64,000 bases of DNA from Cyanobacteriota bacterium (GCA_019752015.1 JAIEMQ010000001.1:23784-87783), one strand, 5' to 3'. Positions 41,758 through 52,829 are shown, counted from the first letter of the stretch. The notes: generated by a model not told the origin, from the sequence alone. Translations and numbers: made by a program.

Positions 41758-42499
41758 GTGCGCACCAGCGGTCGTTCGTTTGTTGTTGCTGTTCTGCTCG
41801 CCGCCAGTTTCGGTTTCGCCGGACAGTCCTTCGCCCAGAGCACCATCGCCGATCAGGTGTGCGCTCGCCTGGGTTGAAGGTCCAGCCACCGCTCAAATCG
41901 GCACGCACGCGACCATCGAAGTTCCGGGAGGCTTCCGGTTCGTCGGCAAGCCAGGCGCCGTCTCGTTCATGGAGCTGCTGCAGAATCCGTCCGACGCGAC
42001 GAGCTCGGCGTGCTGCTCAACAACGAGGACTTCTGGTTCGTCGTGTTCGACTTCCAGTCGACGGGCTACGTCAGGGATACCGACAAGAAGAGTCTCGATT
42101 CGAAGGGCATCCTGTCGTCGATCAAAGAGGGCACCGAGGCGTCGAACAAGCTGCGCAAGCAGCGCGGCTGGCCGACGATGAACATCGTGGGCTGGTACGA
42201 AGAGCCCTACTACGACGAAGCGACCAACAACCTGACGTGGGCCATTGAAGGCGGCAGCGGCGATGGCGAGACCAGCATCAACCATTCGACGCGCTTGCTC
42301 GGACGCCGCGGTGTGATGCGAGCCAATCTCGTGGCTGGACGGTCTCGCCGGCCTGATCGTCGGCGGCACGGGCGTAGCGCTGGTGAAGAGCGGCCTGCTG
42401 CAGAAATTCGGCAAGGCCATCGTCGTCGGCATCGTGGCGCTGCTCGGCGCGCTGAAAAAAATGTGGAATGCCATGACGCAGCGCAGCCAGACGGCGTAA
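41758..42499 (+). pseudogene. DUF2167 membrane protein gene with three frameshifts
   Basis: GTG 41758 begins a signal peptide (VVAVLLAASFGFAGQSFA). The DUF2167 body is then split over frames: ALAWVEGPATAQIG and VPGGFRFVGKPGAVSFMELL, next GVLLNNEDFWFVVFDFQSTG with NIVGWYEEPYYDEATNNLTW and TRLLGRRGVMRANLV, and finally GLAGLIVGGTGVALVKSGLL. Shifts lie near 41862, 41998 and 42345, and the segment normally between RANLV and the last helix is missing. It is the first of three consecutive broken genes. Confidence 0.75.
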
Positions 42500-42506
42500 T
42501 CGCCGG

Positions 42507-43626
42507 ATGTCTGATTGGCTCGTCCTCGGCGTGTTTGTCGCCGGCTTTTATCTCTTTGAATGTTGCACGTGGACACCGGCAACGGTGTTCGCGTGCTACC
42601 GCAAGCCGTTTCGCGTCCGGTGGGTGGCCTCCCCAGGCTCCGAGCTTCCGGGCAACGAGTCTGGCGGACTGGCATTCTCGGATCCACTGACGTTCTCCGG
42701 AAGCATCATTCACGCCGCCAACTGGCCCGTTGCCGTCAGTCCGGACGGCTTCTGCGTCGATCATGCTGACGCCGATCAGTTCTGGTCGTTCGATTCGATC
42801 ACGTCGATCCGCGCGCACGAGAAAACCGTCCGTGTCGACGGCAATGTCGTGTGTCGGGCGGCGTCGGAAGCCCTCGCGACCGAATACGCCGGGTCATCTC
42901 GAAACGTTCAGACAGCTGTCAGCCAAAGAACGCGCCAAGGCAATCCGCTTGTCGTTGCGCGAGTCCTTCGACGCCGATGAACTGCAGACCACGTGGCAGA
43001 AGTTTCAGAACGCTTCGAGACGGCTGGCACTGCTGACACGTCTTCCCTTGCTGTGGCTGATTGCGGTCACGCCGTTCGCGATCGTCGCCCTGGGGCCGTT
43101 GCGGACGTGGCCGTACCTGCTCGGTGGATTGTTCGCGAGCTCGCTGATCGTGTCGATTGCGTTCGTCAGGGTGCATCGCCGCCAGCTGCCTGCCGCAGCG
43201 GATCGGTGGCTGCATGCGGTGTCGATGACGCTGTTCCCGATCGCGTCGATCCGGGCGGTCGATCGCATCTCGAAAGAACGGGTCGCCGGCTTCAACCCGC
43301 TGACGGTGATCGCCGTGTTTTGCGGCGAAGACGATGCCGATCCGCTGTTGAGACGGTGTGGTTTCGATCTCGACCGCGCCGATGCACCGGCAGGCGAGCC
43401 GGCCGTGGCCAGCTGCCGCGAGTGGTACCGCGCGCAGAAGCGTGCCGCGTTCACAGAGTTGCTGAAAGCGTTGCAGCGCAATCCCTTCAGTGAGCCCGCA
43501 AAAAGCGATGAGACCGTGGCGCTCTATTGCCCGCGCTGCCACAGTCAGTTCGAGGACGGCATCACCGACTGCGCTGATTGCGAGGCCGTCGCGCTGGTGC
43601 CGTTCGAGGAGCGCAAACGTGCTTGA
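42507..43626 (+). pseudogene. Membrane protein with C-terminal zinc ribbon, one frameshift
   Basis: ATG 42507 opens MSDWLVLGVFVAGFYLFECC and stays in frame to about 42888 (VSPDGFCVDHADADQFWSFD). After a one-base shift the other frame continues (HLETFRQLSAKERAKAIRL) through two or three hydrophobic segments to a CPRCH...CADC zinc-ribbon end (LYCPRCHSQFEDGITDCADC). I do not know the family. The stop overlaps the next gene's GTG. Confidence 0.65.
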
Positions 43627-44231
43627 CACGCTCGATCCCGCCGGCGTCGCCGCGTTTGTCGCCGCACTGTGCACGGTGATCGCGATCGCGAGCTCGCGTC
43701 CGCAGCAGTGGGGCGCCCGGCTACCAGATCTACATCGGGTGGGGATTCATCGCGAGGCGATCGCACGTCAGCGCCGAGCGGCAGCAGTACGTGAGCGCGA
43801 CTGCCAAGGTGCTGTCGTACGTTGCCCTGCTGGACGGAACGATCTCCCCCGCGAAGTCCGCGATCATCCGCTCCACGTACCGGCGCGCCGGTTTTTCGGC
43901 GGAAGAAGTGAGCGAAGTCGAAATCACCATGCGCGAGTGCCAGGAGTGGTTCGTGCACGGCGGCTCGGATCCTGAACGCATCCGCGAGCCGCTGCGTGAG
44001 GCGTGCAGCCACGTCGCGCAGCACTCCGGCAATCGGACGCGCGTCATCTTCCTGACAACCGCGCTGCGGCTTGCCGCCAGCGATGGCTTCGTCTCGCTGG
44101 CCGAGGAAAAGGCGATTCGGGCGGCGACCGAGTGGCTGGGCCTGGACGCGTCGGATATCGATGCCGCCTGGAGCGAGATTGCCGGCACTCCAGGCGGGGC
44201 GAAAGCAGCGGTCAGTTCGACGTCGGCTTGA
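43619..44231 (+). pseudogene. TerB-like protein gene with one frameshift
   Basis: GTG 43619 starts a membrane helix (AAFVAALCTVIAIASS), shifts near 43715, and continues GYQIYIGWGFIARRS then a TerB/DjlA-like helical domain (VLSYVALLDGTISPAKSAII, LRLAASDGFVSLAEEKAIRA, ATEWLGLDASDIDAAW). The second part alone could be translated from ATG 43791. TerB domains occur in stress and membrane-linked proteins. It converges with the DUF1028 gene, overlapping by 20 bp. Confidence 0.65.
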
Positions 44232-45099
44232 ACGGTGTTGGTCCCGGCGGATCGGTCCGCTTCGAGCCGTTCTTCTTCCACGCGTCGTAGCGCATCCGCA
44301 GGGTCTTCACCGGATTGGCGCTCTCACCCTTCTTGAGATCGTTGTCGCCGACGGCGATGTAGGCGAAGTACTTGCCGTCGTTGTGCGTGACGCCGGCCTG
44401 ATCGTCCTTGTTGGCGATCGCGATGTAGGCCACGTGCGCCGTCTTGTTGTCGCACGGGAAATTCGGCGCCGCGTTGTTGCCGCAGTTGCAGCGATGGTCG
44501 CCGCCGTTTTCGTCGGCCGCTTCCATGGCGGCCATCACGTGATCCGCCAGCGTGCCCTTGGCGCGGGTGAAGGCGAGCGCCGCCTGATACATCACCTGAT
44601 CGCCAAGCAGCGTGTTGCCCTGCACCTGGTAGTAGTAGTCGCCGACGACGCCGCCGAAATAGAGCGACGAGCGTGAGTTGCCGGTGCCGTTGAAGCCGGC
44701 GCGATTGTTCTGTGGCGTGATCGTGCCGCCGTTCGGAATCGAGACGATGCCGAACTGCCGGCGCTCGACGTTCGGATCCTTCTTCAGCATCTCGATGATC
44801 TCGGCGGGCGGCGTGCCTTTCTTGATCTCGCGATAGACCAGCATCTGGTTCTCGCGCGTGTTGTCGACGCCGGCCTGGCAGGCCGCGACGCCGAAGCCGG
44901 GCACGATCACCGCCTGCACGTCCATCAGATCACGCGCGCCGTTGGGCTTGCGTTCAGGAAAGCCCTGCTGCCGCACGCACGTGGCAGAGGCGATGATCAC
45001 CTGTCCGGTTTTCGCATCGATCGCGATCACCGACCAGGTCGCAAACGCCGGTGAGGCAAGTCCGAGGAGCAGCGCGAACGTGACGAGTGTGCGTTTCAT
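44212..45099 (-). CDS. Secreted DUF1028 protein
   Basis: 295 residues with a signal peptide (FALLLGLASPAFA). The mature start TWSVIAIDAKTGQVIIASAT and GFGVAACQAGVDN are diagnostic of DUF1028, an Ntn-hydrolase-like fold whose mature N-terminal residue could be catalytic. RCNCGNNAAPNFPCDNK adds a Cys-rich loop. It ends close to the TerB-like gene and starts one base before the end of the NHL gene; both are on the minus strand. Confidence 0.9.
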   Translation of the reverse strand: MKRTLVTFALLLGLASPAFATWSVIAIDAKTGQVIIASATCVRQQGFPERKPNGARDLMDVQAVIVPGFGVAACQAGVDNTRENQMLVYREIKKGTPPAEIIEMLKKDPNVERRQFGIVSIPNGGTITPQNNRAGFNGTGNSRSSLYFGGVVGDYYYQVQGNTLLGDQVMYQAALAFTRAKGTLADHVMAAMEAADENGGDHRCNCGNNAAPNFPCDNKTAHVAYIAIANKDDQAGVTHNDGKYFAYIAVGDNDLKKGESANPVKTLRMRYDAWKKNGSKRTDPPGPTPFKPTSN

Positions 45100-46254
45100 C
45101 TAGCGTCCTTTCTGCAGCAGGAACCGCTGCACGCGCCGGCCCGTTGACGCTTCGCCGACGTAGAGATTGCCCTGGTTGTCCACGCTCATGCCGTGAGGCC
45201 GCAGGAACTGTCCGAGCTGCCTTCCGCCACGGCCGAACTCGCCGACGATCTCGAGATCCGATCGCCGCAGGATCCATACTTTGTGATTGGTGCCGTCCGC
45301 GACATAGAGCCACTGCTGCTGCGGATCGGGCGACAACACGGGAACGAACGCCGATCCGGACGAAAGAGTCGCCGGCGCGATCACTTTCTCAGCGAGATAT
45401 TTGCCCGACTGGTCGAAGACCTGGACGCGATTGCCGCGGCGATCGGCGACGTAGATCTTGCCGTCGCGCGATCCGGTGATACCGTGCGGCGTCGAGAAAT
45501 TCTTCGGCAGCGCGCCGCTCATCATCGTCTTCGGATCGAACTTTTCCGTGTCGTCAGGCACCGCGCCATAGGCGCCCCAGTGACGCAGGTACTTGCCGTT
45601 GATGTCGAACACGATCACGCGGCGGTTGCGGTAGCCGTCGGAGATGAACACTTCGTTGGTCTTCGGATCGACCCAGATACCCGACGGCCCGCCGAGCAGG
45701 GTAGTGTCGGCGCTGCCGCCGGTCTTTTCGTACTGTCCGAGCGTCAGCAGGTGCTTGCCTTCGCGCGTGAACTTCATCACGCGATGCTTGTTGTAGCTGC
45801 CGATCCACACGTTGTCCTGGTGATCCACAAAGATGCCGTGCGGCTCGCGCGGCCAGTCGTTGAAGTCGGTGAACGTGCCCTGGCCCCACCCCTGCACGAG
45901 CTTGCCCTGCTGATCGAACTCGAGGACCGGCGGCGCCGCCTTGCAGCACGTGGCAAGTTGGACCGGCTTCGGCTTGCCCGGGTCAGCACCGGTGCCGACC
46001 TTCCACGGCTCCTCGTAGAGCTCTTCTTCGGTCAGCGTTTCAGGAAGATGCGTGACCCAGACATGCTGCTTCGCATCGACGAAGACGCCGGTGACCGCGC
46101 CCATGATCCAGTGATTGGGCATTTCCTGCGGCCATGCCGGATCGACTTTGAAAACCGGAGCGGCGGGTTTGGATTGTTCGGCGGCGGGCCGGCCGGCCAG
46201 CACGATCGCCGCAATCAGCGCGGCGCAAAGGAGTGTCGTACGGGAGCTAATCAT
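45100..46254 (-). CDS. Secreted NHL-repeat beta-propeller protein
   Basis: 384 residues with a signal peptide (LLCAALIAAIVLAGRPAA). NHL blades recur: GQGTFTDFNDWPREPHGIFV, DNVWIGSYNKHRVMKFTREG, KIYVADRRGNRVQVFDQSG, GQFLRPHGMSVDNQGNLYVG. The layout resembles the lyase domain of peptidyl-glycine amidating enzymes, but catalytic metal ligands cannot be assigned by eye. It is directly followed by the DUF1028 gene. Confidence 0.87.
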   Translation of the reverse strand: MISSRTTLLCAALIAAIVLAGRPAAEQSKPAAPVFKVDPAWPQEMPNHWIMGAVTGVFVDAKQHVWVTHLPETLTEEELYEEPWKVGTGADPGKPKPVQLATCCKAAPPVLEFDQQGKLVQGWGQGTFTDFNDWPREPHGIFVDHQDNVWIGSYNKHRVMKFTREGKHLLTLGQYEKTGGSADTTLLGGPSGIWVDPKTNEVFISDGYRNRRVIVFDINGKYLRHWGAYGAVPDDTEKFDPKTMMSGALPKNFSTPHGITGSRDGKIYVADRRGNRVQVFDQSGKYLAEKVIAPATLSSGSAFVPVLSPDPQQQWLYVADGTNHKVWILRRSDLEIVGEFGRGGRQLGQFLRPHGMSVDNQGNLYVGEASTGRRVQRFLLQKGR

Positions 46255-46305
46255 GGGCGGGAAAATACCACGCCCGCCCCCGTACGAGTTGTCTTCAGAT
46301 GTTGA

Positions 46306-46530
46306 TTACATCGTGTTGCGCTTATGGCCCAGGTCGCCGCCCGGTTCCATGGTCGCGTCTTCTTCCGAATGGGCCGGCTTCTGGCTCGCGGAACGAACGA
46401 TTTCGTCCCCGCCGCGATCCTCGGTGCCCTTGCTGCCCGGGTCGTTGTCGCCGCCGACGTCGGCGCCGCGAACGGTGTCGGGCTGCAGCTCGTCCTCGAG
46501 CGGATCGCCGTGCTTCTTCAGTGATTCCAT
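46306..46530 (-). CDS. Small acidic hydrophilic protein
   Basis: 74 residues from ATG 46530, preceded by GAGGTGG at 6 bases; the frame opens at 46551. The sequence is rich in Asp, Glu and Gly (DPLEDELQPDTVRGADVGGD) with no hydrophobic segment, and is probably disordered. It lies between the NHL gene and the broken permease gene. No family recognised. Confidence 0.5.
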   Translation of the reverse strand: MESLKKHGDPLEDELQPDTVRGADVGGDNDPGSKGTEDRGGDEIVRSASQKPAHSEEDATMEPGGDLGHKRNTM

Positions 46531-46562
46531 CGGTTCCACCTCAGGAACCAAGGGAGCAAGAA

Positions 46563-48217
46563 CTATTCCGAGCGTAGCGCCGTGGTCGGATCGACGCGCG
46601 TGGCACGGTTTGCGGGCACGATCGCGGCGACCATCGCAGCCGTGGCCATCGAGACGGCCGCGACCGCGAACGCGAATGGATCAAGTGGCGAGACCTCGAA
46701 CAGCAGGCTCTTCGTCACTCGCGTCAATGCGTAGGCCCCGCCAAGACCGACGATCAATCCGATGACGATCGTCGTCATGGCATGCTGCACGACCATCGAC
46801 AACACGTTCATCGAGGTCGCGCCGAGCGCCATGCGGATGCCGATCTCGCGGCGTTGCTGCGTCACGGCGTGTGAGACGACGCCGTAGAGGCCGAAGGCGG
46901 CAAGAAAAGCAGACAGCGCTGCGAAGACGCCGATCAGCCAGGCCGGTTCTCGCGCACCCGATAGACTGAGCTCGCGCAGTTGCTCGACGGTCCGCACATC
47001 GGCGAGGGCGACGCGATCATCGACCTCGCGCAGTGCCGCGCGAACCGCGGGCACCGTCGCCGCCGTTGCCGCGTTTGTCCGGACGGCGAGCTTGGTCCAC
47101 AGCATCGGCGCCTGCGCGATCGGCACGTAGGCAATGCCCAGAGCGGCCGCGCGGAGATCGCTTTGCACGAGCTCGTTCTTGACGATGCCGATCACGGTCA
47201 TCTGCTTGCGCACGGTCGGCGAGCCAAAGCCGATCGCAGGCAGCTCAACAACTTGTCCGACGGGATCGATCATGCCGAAGGTCGACGAGAGATCGCGCGC
47301 GAGCGCTTCGTTGATCACCGTGACGTAGGGCGATCCCGGACGATCCGCCCTGGTGAAGCCGCGGCCCCGGGTGATCTCGAGGCCCATCGTCCGGAAATAG
47401 CCGGCATCGGCGCGCTTGAAGCGCACCAGCATTCGCTGATCACCCGTCGACGGCGTGCGCAGGTTTTCTCCACCGGTGCCCTCGAGCGGCACGTCGCCGG
47501 CAATGGTTGCCGCTTCGATCCCTGGGATCGATTCGACGCGCTCAATCAGCCGATCGTAGAAAGCCACGGCGTGTTCCGCGGTCGGATACTTATCGCGCGA
47601 GATGTCGATGGATGCCGTGATCACGTTCGGCGCGCGAACGCCGGTGTCGACCTGCTGCAGCCGCAACAGGCTCTTGAAGAGCAGTACCGAGCCGCAGATC
47701 CGCACGATCGACACGGCGACTTCGGCGCCGACGATCATGCGGCGGATGCGGTCGTGGCCGCCTGACGATCCGCGCGCGCTGCTGTTGAGCGATGCGGCCG
47801 CCGACCCGGCCGAGAGCCGAAGCGCCGGCAGCAGGCCGAAGATTACGGAGACCGCCAGCGCGATGATCGTCGCAAAGGCGAGGACGCGCCCATTCAGCTC
47901 GATCGCCGCGGTGAACGGAATCGCCACCGGCAGCAGCGGGATCGCCGCGCGCATCAATACGGCCGCGAGCGGATGTCCTTCACGAAATTGTCCAGCCAGC
48001 GAACGCTGCGATCGTCGCGATGGATCTCCTTCATCTGCGCGACGCCGCCGAACTGGCGCATCGCCTCGCGGCGGGCCTCGCCGGGATCGAGGCCGCGCGC
48101 GAGCGCGTCGTGTTCGGCGAGCTCGAGATGCGCGCGCACTTCATCGTCCAGCTCGCGATCGAGTCGATTGGCGCGGACGAGCGCAAACAGGCGGGCGATG
48201 AGGCGTTTGATCGTCAT
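46563..48217 (-). pseudogene. ADOP-family ABC permease with internal deletion
   Basis: The start at 48217 gives the typical ADOP N-terminus (DRELDDEVRAHLELAEHDAL, PGEARREAMRQFGGVAQMKE, LDNFVKDIRSRPY), but the frame ends at 47954 where the first transmembrane helix and MacB domain should follow. From 47957 another frame continues from the middle of the family (NGRVLAFATIIALAVSVIFG) through the second MacB domain and final FtsX domain (RREIGIRMALGATSMNVLSM) to 46563. About half of the N-terminal permease unit is absent. The ATG overlaps the PadR stop, a standard ADOP/PadR arrangement. Confidence 0.75.
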
Positions 48218-48576
48218 GCCTTGGCGTCGAGGATGCGGGCGACCAGCGCCGCGGCCTGCTCCCAGTTCGCGACTTCGACGTGGAGCTGCTTCGCGCCCGC
48301 GCGCGTCAGCGAATAGAACTTCACCTTGCGATTGGTTTCGGAGACGCCCCACCTGGTGCTGATCCAGCCTTGTTGCTCGAGGCGCATCAGGGCGGGATAG
48401 ATCGAGCCCTGGCTGAGACGCAGCGTCCCGCCCTGTTGCTTGTCCTCGCTCCGCTCGGACATTTGCTCCAGGCGCCGGGCAATGCTGTAGCCGTGCAGTG
48501 CCCCGATGGTGTCCAGCGTCTTGAGAATCAGGAGGTCGAGTGTCCCGTACGGGAGATCCGCTTTAGGTTTCGACAT
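48214..48576 (-). CDS. PadR-family transcriptional regulator
   Basis: 120 residues. The winged helix is clear: [57 protein letters not shown]. Between helix 2 and the recognition helix is an extra SERSEDKQQGG stretch, encoded by a TGTCCTCGCTCCGCTCGGACA palindrome, where most family members have a shorter loop. It is the upstream partner of the ADOP gene and probably represses it; as the permease is broken, the target may be lost. Confidence 0.88.
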   Translation of the reverse strand: MSKPKADLPYGTLDLLILKTLDTIGALHGYSIARRLEQMSERSEDKQQGGTLRLSQGSIYPALMRLEQQGWISTRWGVSETNRKVKFYSLTRAGAKQLHVEVANWEQAAALVARILDAKA

Positions 48577-49642
48577 GTCGATGATCGATATATATGCGAT
48601 TCGACGGGTGCGGGCGTTCGATTGAACACGCGATCGATCGACGATACGGCGGCGTCGCGATCGTCGCGCATGAACTGCAGGCTCGTCAGCGCGACCGTGG
48701 CGGACCCGGCGTCGGGAATGACTGCCAGCGCGCGCTGATACGCGCGCATCGCATCGTCTTCGCGCTTCAGTCCTTCGAGCGCGCGGCCGGCGTTGAAGAA
48801 GGCCAGATACTTCATCGACGTGTCAGTCGCGATCGGCTGCGCGCTCTCGAACGCGCGCAGCGCGGATGCGAAATCGCCAACCGTGAAGTGCACGAGCCCG
48901 AGGCGAATCCACGCTTCGGTCGCGACCTCAGGCATCGCCGTCAGCGGCTCGAGCGCCACCACCGCTTCCAACTGCGGCTTGCGCCGAGCCGGCGGCGCGC
49001 GATCGTCGTCGTCGCGTTCTCTCGTCCTGACATTCCGCATCGGTTCCTCGTCGCGCCCCCACGTCCAGGCGACGATGCGCGACAACGGGAAGTGCGGATC
49101 GTCGGGAAACCGCTCGAGCGCATGCATCAAGTGGGTCGCCGGCGGCCGTTCGTTCGGCTGCAGCTTCCGCTCCGGCGCCGGCTTCTGATGCGCGAGCCGC
49201 GGCGACACTCCAAGCATCCAACCGCGCACCCCGGCGCGGCCGGCGAGAGCATGCGACGCGGCGTGCCACGCGCGCTCGAACTCCGTCGGCTGCGCGGCCG
49301 ATCGCATCTGCACGCAGCTCCACTCGATCAGATCCGAGAAACGTCCCCAATCCGATTCGAGACGCGCGCCCGTGACTTCGAGGAGAAATGCCGCGGCGAC
49401 GGCGAGGCGCCGTTCGACGCGTGCGGGTTCGGCATTGACCCACAGCGGCGAATCCTGCACGAACCGCAATCGCAACGGACCGAGATCGGTGAGGGCCGCG
49501 GCCTTCGCGACCGCCTCGTCGTAGCGGCCCTGATCGTACGTATCCAGCAAGGCCCTGACATCGACAGCGCCCACCTGGGGGTGTGGACGGCGGGCGCCGC
49601 GATCATCACGATGGCCGGGGCAAGGGCAAGCGCGCGACCCAT
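48528..49642 (-). CDS. TPR-like protein, frameshifted after the signal peptide and truncated at the C-terminus
   Basis: ATG 49642 begins a signal peptide ([20 protein letters not shown]), while the body is in another frame from about 49574 ([19 protein letters not shown]). One more C in the run CCCCC near 49577 would join them. TPR-like units follow ([40 protein letters not shown]). The C-terminal [15 protein letters not shown] runs 49 bp into the PadR gene and looks like read-through rather than the family's own end. Confidence 0.65.
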
Positions 49643-49705
49643 TCGATGGTGAGACGAGCCGCCAGGCTCAAAAGTTGCCGTAGAATCCCCAATCAAGGAG
49701 CTTAC

Positions 49706-51718
49706 ATGGCCCGCACGTTTGCCGGAGGCGTGATTGCCTTCGTGATCGCCTTCCTCGCGTCTGGCTCGGCTCAACAGAAACCGATCGACGATGCCGCCCT
49801 GCGCGCGCCGGATGCGCGCAACCAGGACTGGCTGTCGTACGGCCGCGATTACCACGAGCAACGCTTCAGTCCGCTCGATCAAATCAACGATCGCAACGCG
49901 TCGCAGCTCGGCCTGGCGTGGCAATTCGAGACGGCGACCGATCGCGGCCTCGAAGCGACACCGCTCGTCATCGACGGCGTGATGTACACGACCGGGTCCT
50001 GGAGCGTGACCTACGCGATCGACGCGCGCACCGGCAAGCAGATGTGGAAGTACGACCCCGAGGTGCATCGCAAGTACGACAACCTCGCCTGCTGCGACGT
50101 CGTCAACCGCGGCGCCGCCATCTACAAGGGCAAGGTGTATGTCGGCGTGCTCGATGGCCGCCTCGTCGCGCTCGACATGAAGACCGGCAAGCCGGCGTGG
50201 ACCGCGACGACCGTCGATCAGGCGCAGGCCTACACGATCACCGGCGCGCCGCGCATTGCCAACGGCAAGGTGATCATCGGCAACGGCGGCGCCGAATACG
50301 GCGTGCGCGGGTATGTCTCTGCCTACGATGCCGAAACCGGCAAGCTCGCGTGGCGGTTCTACACGGTGCCGGGCGATCCCTCGAAGCCCCAGGAGAACAA
50401 GGCGCTCGAGAAAGCGCTGCCGACGTGGAAAGGCGACAACTGGTTCAAGTACGGCGGTGGCGGCACGGTGTGGGATTCGATCGTCTACGACCCCGAGCTG
50501 AATCTTCTCTACGTCGGCACCGGCAACGGCTCGTCGTGGAACCGCCATCTGCGCAGTCCCGGCGGCGGCGACAATCTGTATCTCTGCTCGATCCTCGCGA
50601 TCAATCCCGACAACGGCGAGCTGGTCTGGCATTACCAGACGACGCCCGGCGACACGTGGGACTTCACGTCGGTGCAGCCGATGATGCTCGCGGACCTGCC
50701 GATCGGCGGCCGCACACGCAAGGTGATCATGCAGGCGCCGAAGAACGGTTTCTTCTACGTGCTCGATCGCGCGACCGGGGAATTGCTGTCGGCGGACAAG
50801 TACGTCGAAGTGAACTGGGCATCGCACGTCGACATGGCGACGGGGCGCCCGGTGGAAATTCCCGGCGCGGACTACAAGGACAAGGGCACCTACATTCGAC
50901 CCGGTCCGCTCGGCGGCCACAACTGGCAGGCCATGTCGTTCAGCCCGAAGACCGGACTCGTCTACATTCCGGCGCAGGACAACGGCCGTTACTACGAAGC
51001 GTCGAAGATGTTTTCGTATACGCCGCTCGAGTACAACCTCGGCCTCGAGCCGATCGGCCGCAACATGGAGAAGTACGACATTCCCTACAAGGGCCGGCTG
51101 CTGGCGTGGGATCCGGTCGCGCGCAAGCCGCGGTGGACGGTTGAATACGGCGGCTATTGGAACGGCGGCACGCTCGCGACGGCCGGCAATCTCGTGTTCC
51201 AGGGGACGGCGCTCGGCGACTTCATCGCGTTCAACGCCACGACCGGCGAGAAGCTGTGGTCGGGTTACGCAGGCACGGGCATTGTCGCGCCGCCGGTGAC
51301 GTATTCGATCGACGGCAAGCAGTACGTATCGGTGATGGCGGGGTGGGGCGGCGCGTTTCCCAAGAAGTTCAGAAGCTACGGACGCATCCTGACGTTTGCG
51401 ATCGGTGGGACCGCAACTCCGATCACGCGAACGGCGCCGCGGCGCGTGACGGCGATTGCCAACAATGCCACGCCGGATCAGATCACCGCGGGCGCGAAGT
51501 TGTTTGCGAGCTACTGCGTCCGCTGTCACGGCGGCGCCACCGTGCTGCCGGATCTGCGTCGCTCGGCGCCAACGGTGCTCAACAGCCTCGACAAGATCCT
51601 CGACGGCGCGATGGTCGAGCGCGGCATGCCGCGATTCGCTGAGTTCGACAAGACGATGATCGCCGGGCTGCGCGGGTACCTGCTGGAGGAGCGCCGGAAG
51701 CTCGCAACGTCGCGCTAG
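49706..51718 (+). CDS. PQQ-dependent alcohol dehydrogenase with fused cytochrome c
   Basis: 670 residues from ATG 49706 with AAGGAG six bases upstream and a signal peptide ([15 protein letters not shown]). The eight-bladed PQQ propeller has the vicinal Cys pair in [11 protein letters not shown], tryptophan docking motifs such as TGKPAWTAT and [17 protein letters not shown], and [22 protein letters not shown]-terminal cytochrome domain carries CVRCH near residue 608. This is the type II quinohemoprotein layout: periplasmic oxidation of primary alcohols with electrons passed via heme. No pqq genes are in the window. Confidence 0.94.
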   Translation: MARTFAGGVIAFVIAFLASGSAQQKPIDDAALRAPDARNQDWLSYGRDYHEQRFSPLDQINDRNASQLGLAWQFETATDRGLEATPLVIDGVMYTTGSWSVTYAIDARTGKQMWKYDPEVHRKYDNLACCDVVNRGAAIYKGKVYVGVLDGRLVALDMKTGKPAWTATTVDQAQAYTITGAPRIANGKVIIGNGGAEYGVRGYVSAYDAETGKLAWRFYTVPGDPSKPQENKALEKALPTWKGDNWFKYGGGGTVWDSIVYDPELNLLYVGTGNGSSWNRHLRSPGGGDNLYLCSILAINPDNGELVWHYQTTPGDTWDFTSVQPMMLADLPIGGRTRKVIMQAPKNGFFYVLDRATGELLSADKYVEVNWASHVDMATGRPVEIPGADYKDKGTYIRPGPLGGHNWQAMSFSPKTGLVYIPAQDNGRYYEASKMFSYTPLEYNLGLEPIGRNMEKYDIPYKGRLLAWDPVARKPRWTVEYGGYWNGGTLATAGNLVFQGTALGDFIAFNATTGEKLWSGYAGTGIVAPPVTYSIDGKQYVSVMAGWGGAFPKKFRSYGRILTFAIGGTATPITRTAPRRVTAIANNATPDQITAGAKLFASYCVRCHGGATVLPDLRRSAPTVLNSLDKILDGAMVERGMPRFAEFDKTMIAGLRGYLLEERRKLATSR

Positions 51719-51776
51719 AATCGCGGCAATGCATCTCCGGGGCAACGCCCTCTCACGGCACGATCGAACGGATCAC

Positions 51777-52808
51777 TTATCGCGCCGGCGAGACGGGGCG
51801 CTCGAGCAGCGCCCTGGCGGCATCGACGAGCCGCTCGGCCATGTGCGCATTGCCCGCCGGCGTCAGATGTACGCCGTCATAGGCCAAGCCCGGATCCTTC
51901 AAGTCGATCGCGTTTCCCAAATCGAGGTACCGCACGCCGTCGTCGCGACCGAACTGTTCGCGCAGCATCGCCTGTAGCGCCTGCTGGATGCGAATCTGGA
52001 ACGCCGTTTCGTACGGCTGGTTGACCACCAGCGTCGGCAGCCCCAGCGATCGCGCGTAACTCACCGCGCTGTTCCACGCGCGGCAGTAGTCCTTGAAGTC
52101 ATTTGGCGTTGCGGGAGTCTCGGCCGCCGCACCGACGGCGCTCTTGACGTAGTCGGCGACGTCCGCCGCGGCCTTGAGCGGATCCGCGCCGGCGCTTTGC
52201 GCCGCAGCGGGCCGGAACACGACCTTGCCGGCACCGTACGCCGACTCGATCTTGCCGGCGTGCCGCATCATGAGCGCCTTCTCACGAATCGCGATGTGGA
52301 GGATCGGGTAATAGCCTGTCAGCCTGAAAACCGGCGAGTTTCGCCGCTGAACGACGGGCACGACGTAGCCGGTCGGATTGCTGTCGCCATAGAAGATCAC
52401 CGCGTCGGGCTTGAGAAATCCAAAGTCCTCGAGATTCGCGCGATACGCATACACGTCCTCGCCGGGCATGCCAAGGTTGACGACATGGACCGGGAACGCC
52501 ACACGCCGCTGCAGTGATCGCTCGAGGTGGGCTGGCAGCGACTGCTCCGGAGGAAACCCGACGCTGAATACCGTGCTCGGGCCGATCATCAGGATGCGTT
52601 TCTCGTTGGCCCGCTTGCGCCCCAGGACGTCGCCGCGGTACCCCCAGATGTTCACGGCGGCATACGGCCGGAGACGCTGGTGCACATAGATGTCGAGCCC
52701 GAGAACCGCCACGAAAGCGACTAGGACGGTGATCGAGATCGCAATCAGGTGCAGGCTCCAGCGCGGGAGCGACCGGGCGGGCGCGGGTGAATTGGTCAAC
52801 GCGTACAT
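51777..52808 (-). CDS. SGNH/GDSL-type hydrolase with N-terminal membrane anchor
   Basis: 343 residues. One membrane helix (LHLIAISITVLVAFVAVLGL), then block I with Ser in LMIGPSTVFSVGF, a Gly block (NLGMPGEDVYAY), DAVIFYGDSNPTG as block III, and YDGVHLTPAGN with catalytic Asp/His. A different subgroup from the 16024 protein. It starts 21 bp after the DUF3667 gene and is probably cotranscribed with it; an exopolymer or lipid deacylase role is possible. Confidence 0.83.
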   Translation of the reverse strand: MYALTNSPAPARSLPRWSLHLIAISITVLVAFVAVLGLDIYVHQRLRPYAAVNIWGYRGDVLGRKRANEKRILMIGPSTVFSVGFPPEQSLPAHLERSLQRRVAFPVHVVNLGMPGEDVYAYRANLEDFGFLKPDAVIFYGDSNPTGYVVPVVQRRNSPVFRLTGYYPILHIAIREKALMMRHAGKIESAYGAGKVVFRPAAAQSAGADPLKAAADVADYVKSAVGAAAETPATPNDFKDYCRAWNSAVSYARSLGLPTLVVNQPYETAFQIRIQQALQAMLREQFGRDDGVRYLDLGNAIDLKDPGLAYDGVHLTPAGNAHMAERLVDAARALLERPVSPAR

Positions 52809-52829
52809 TATAAGGATCCCCTGGCCGTC

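Noticed and set aside
49328..51745. 805-codon open frame on the minus strand
   Set aside because: It is the antisense shadow of the PQQ alcohol dehydrogenase gene in GC-rich DNA; the composition is Arg/His/Ala-rich and no domain is recognisable.
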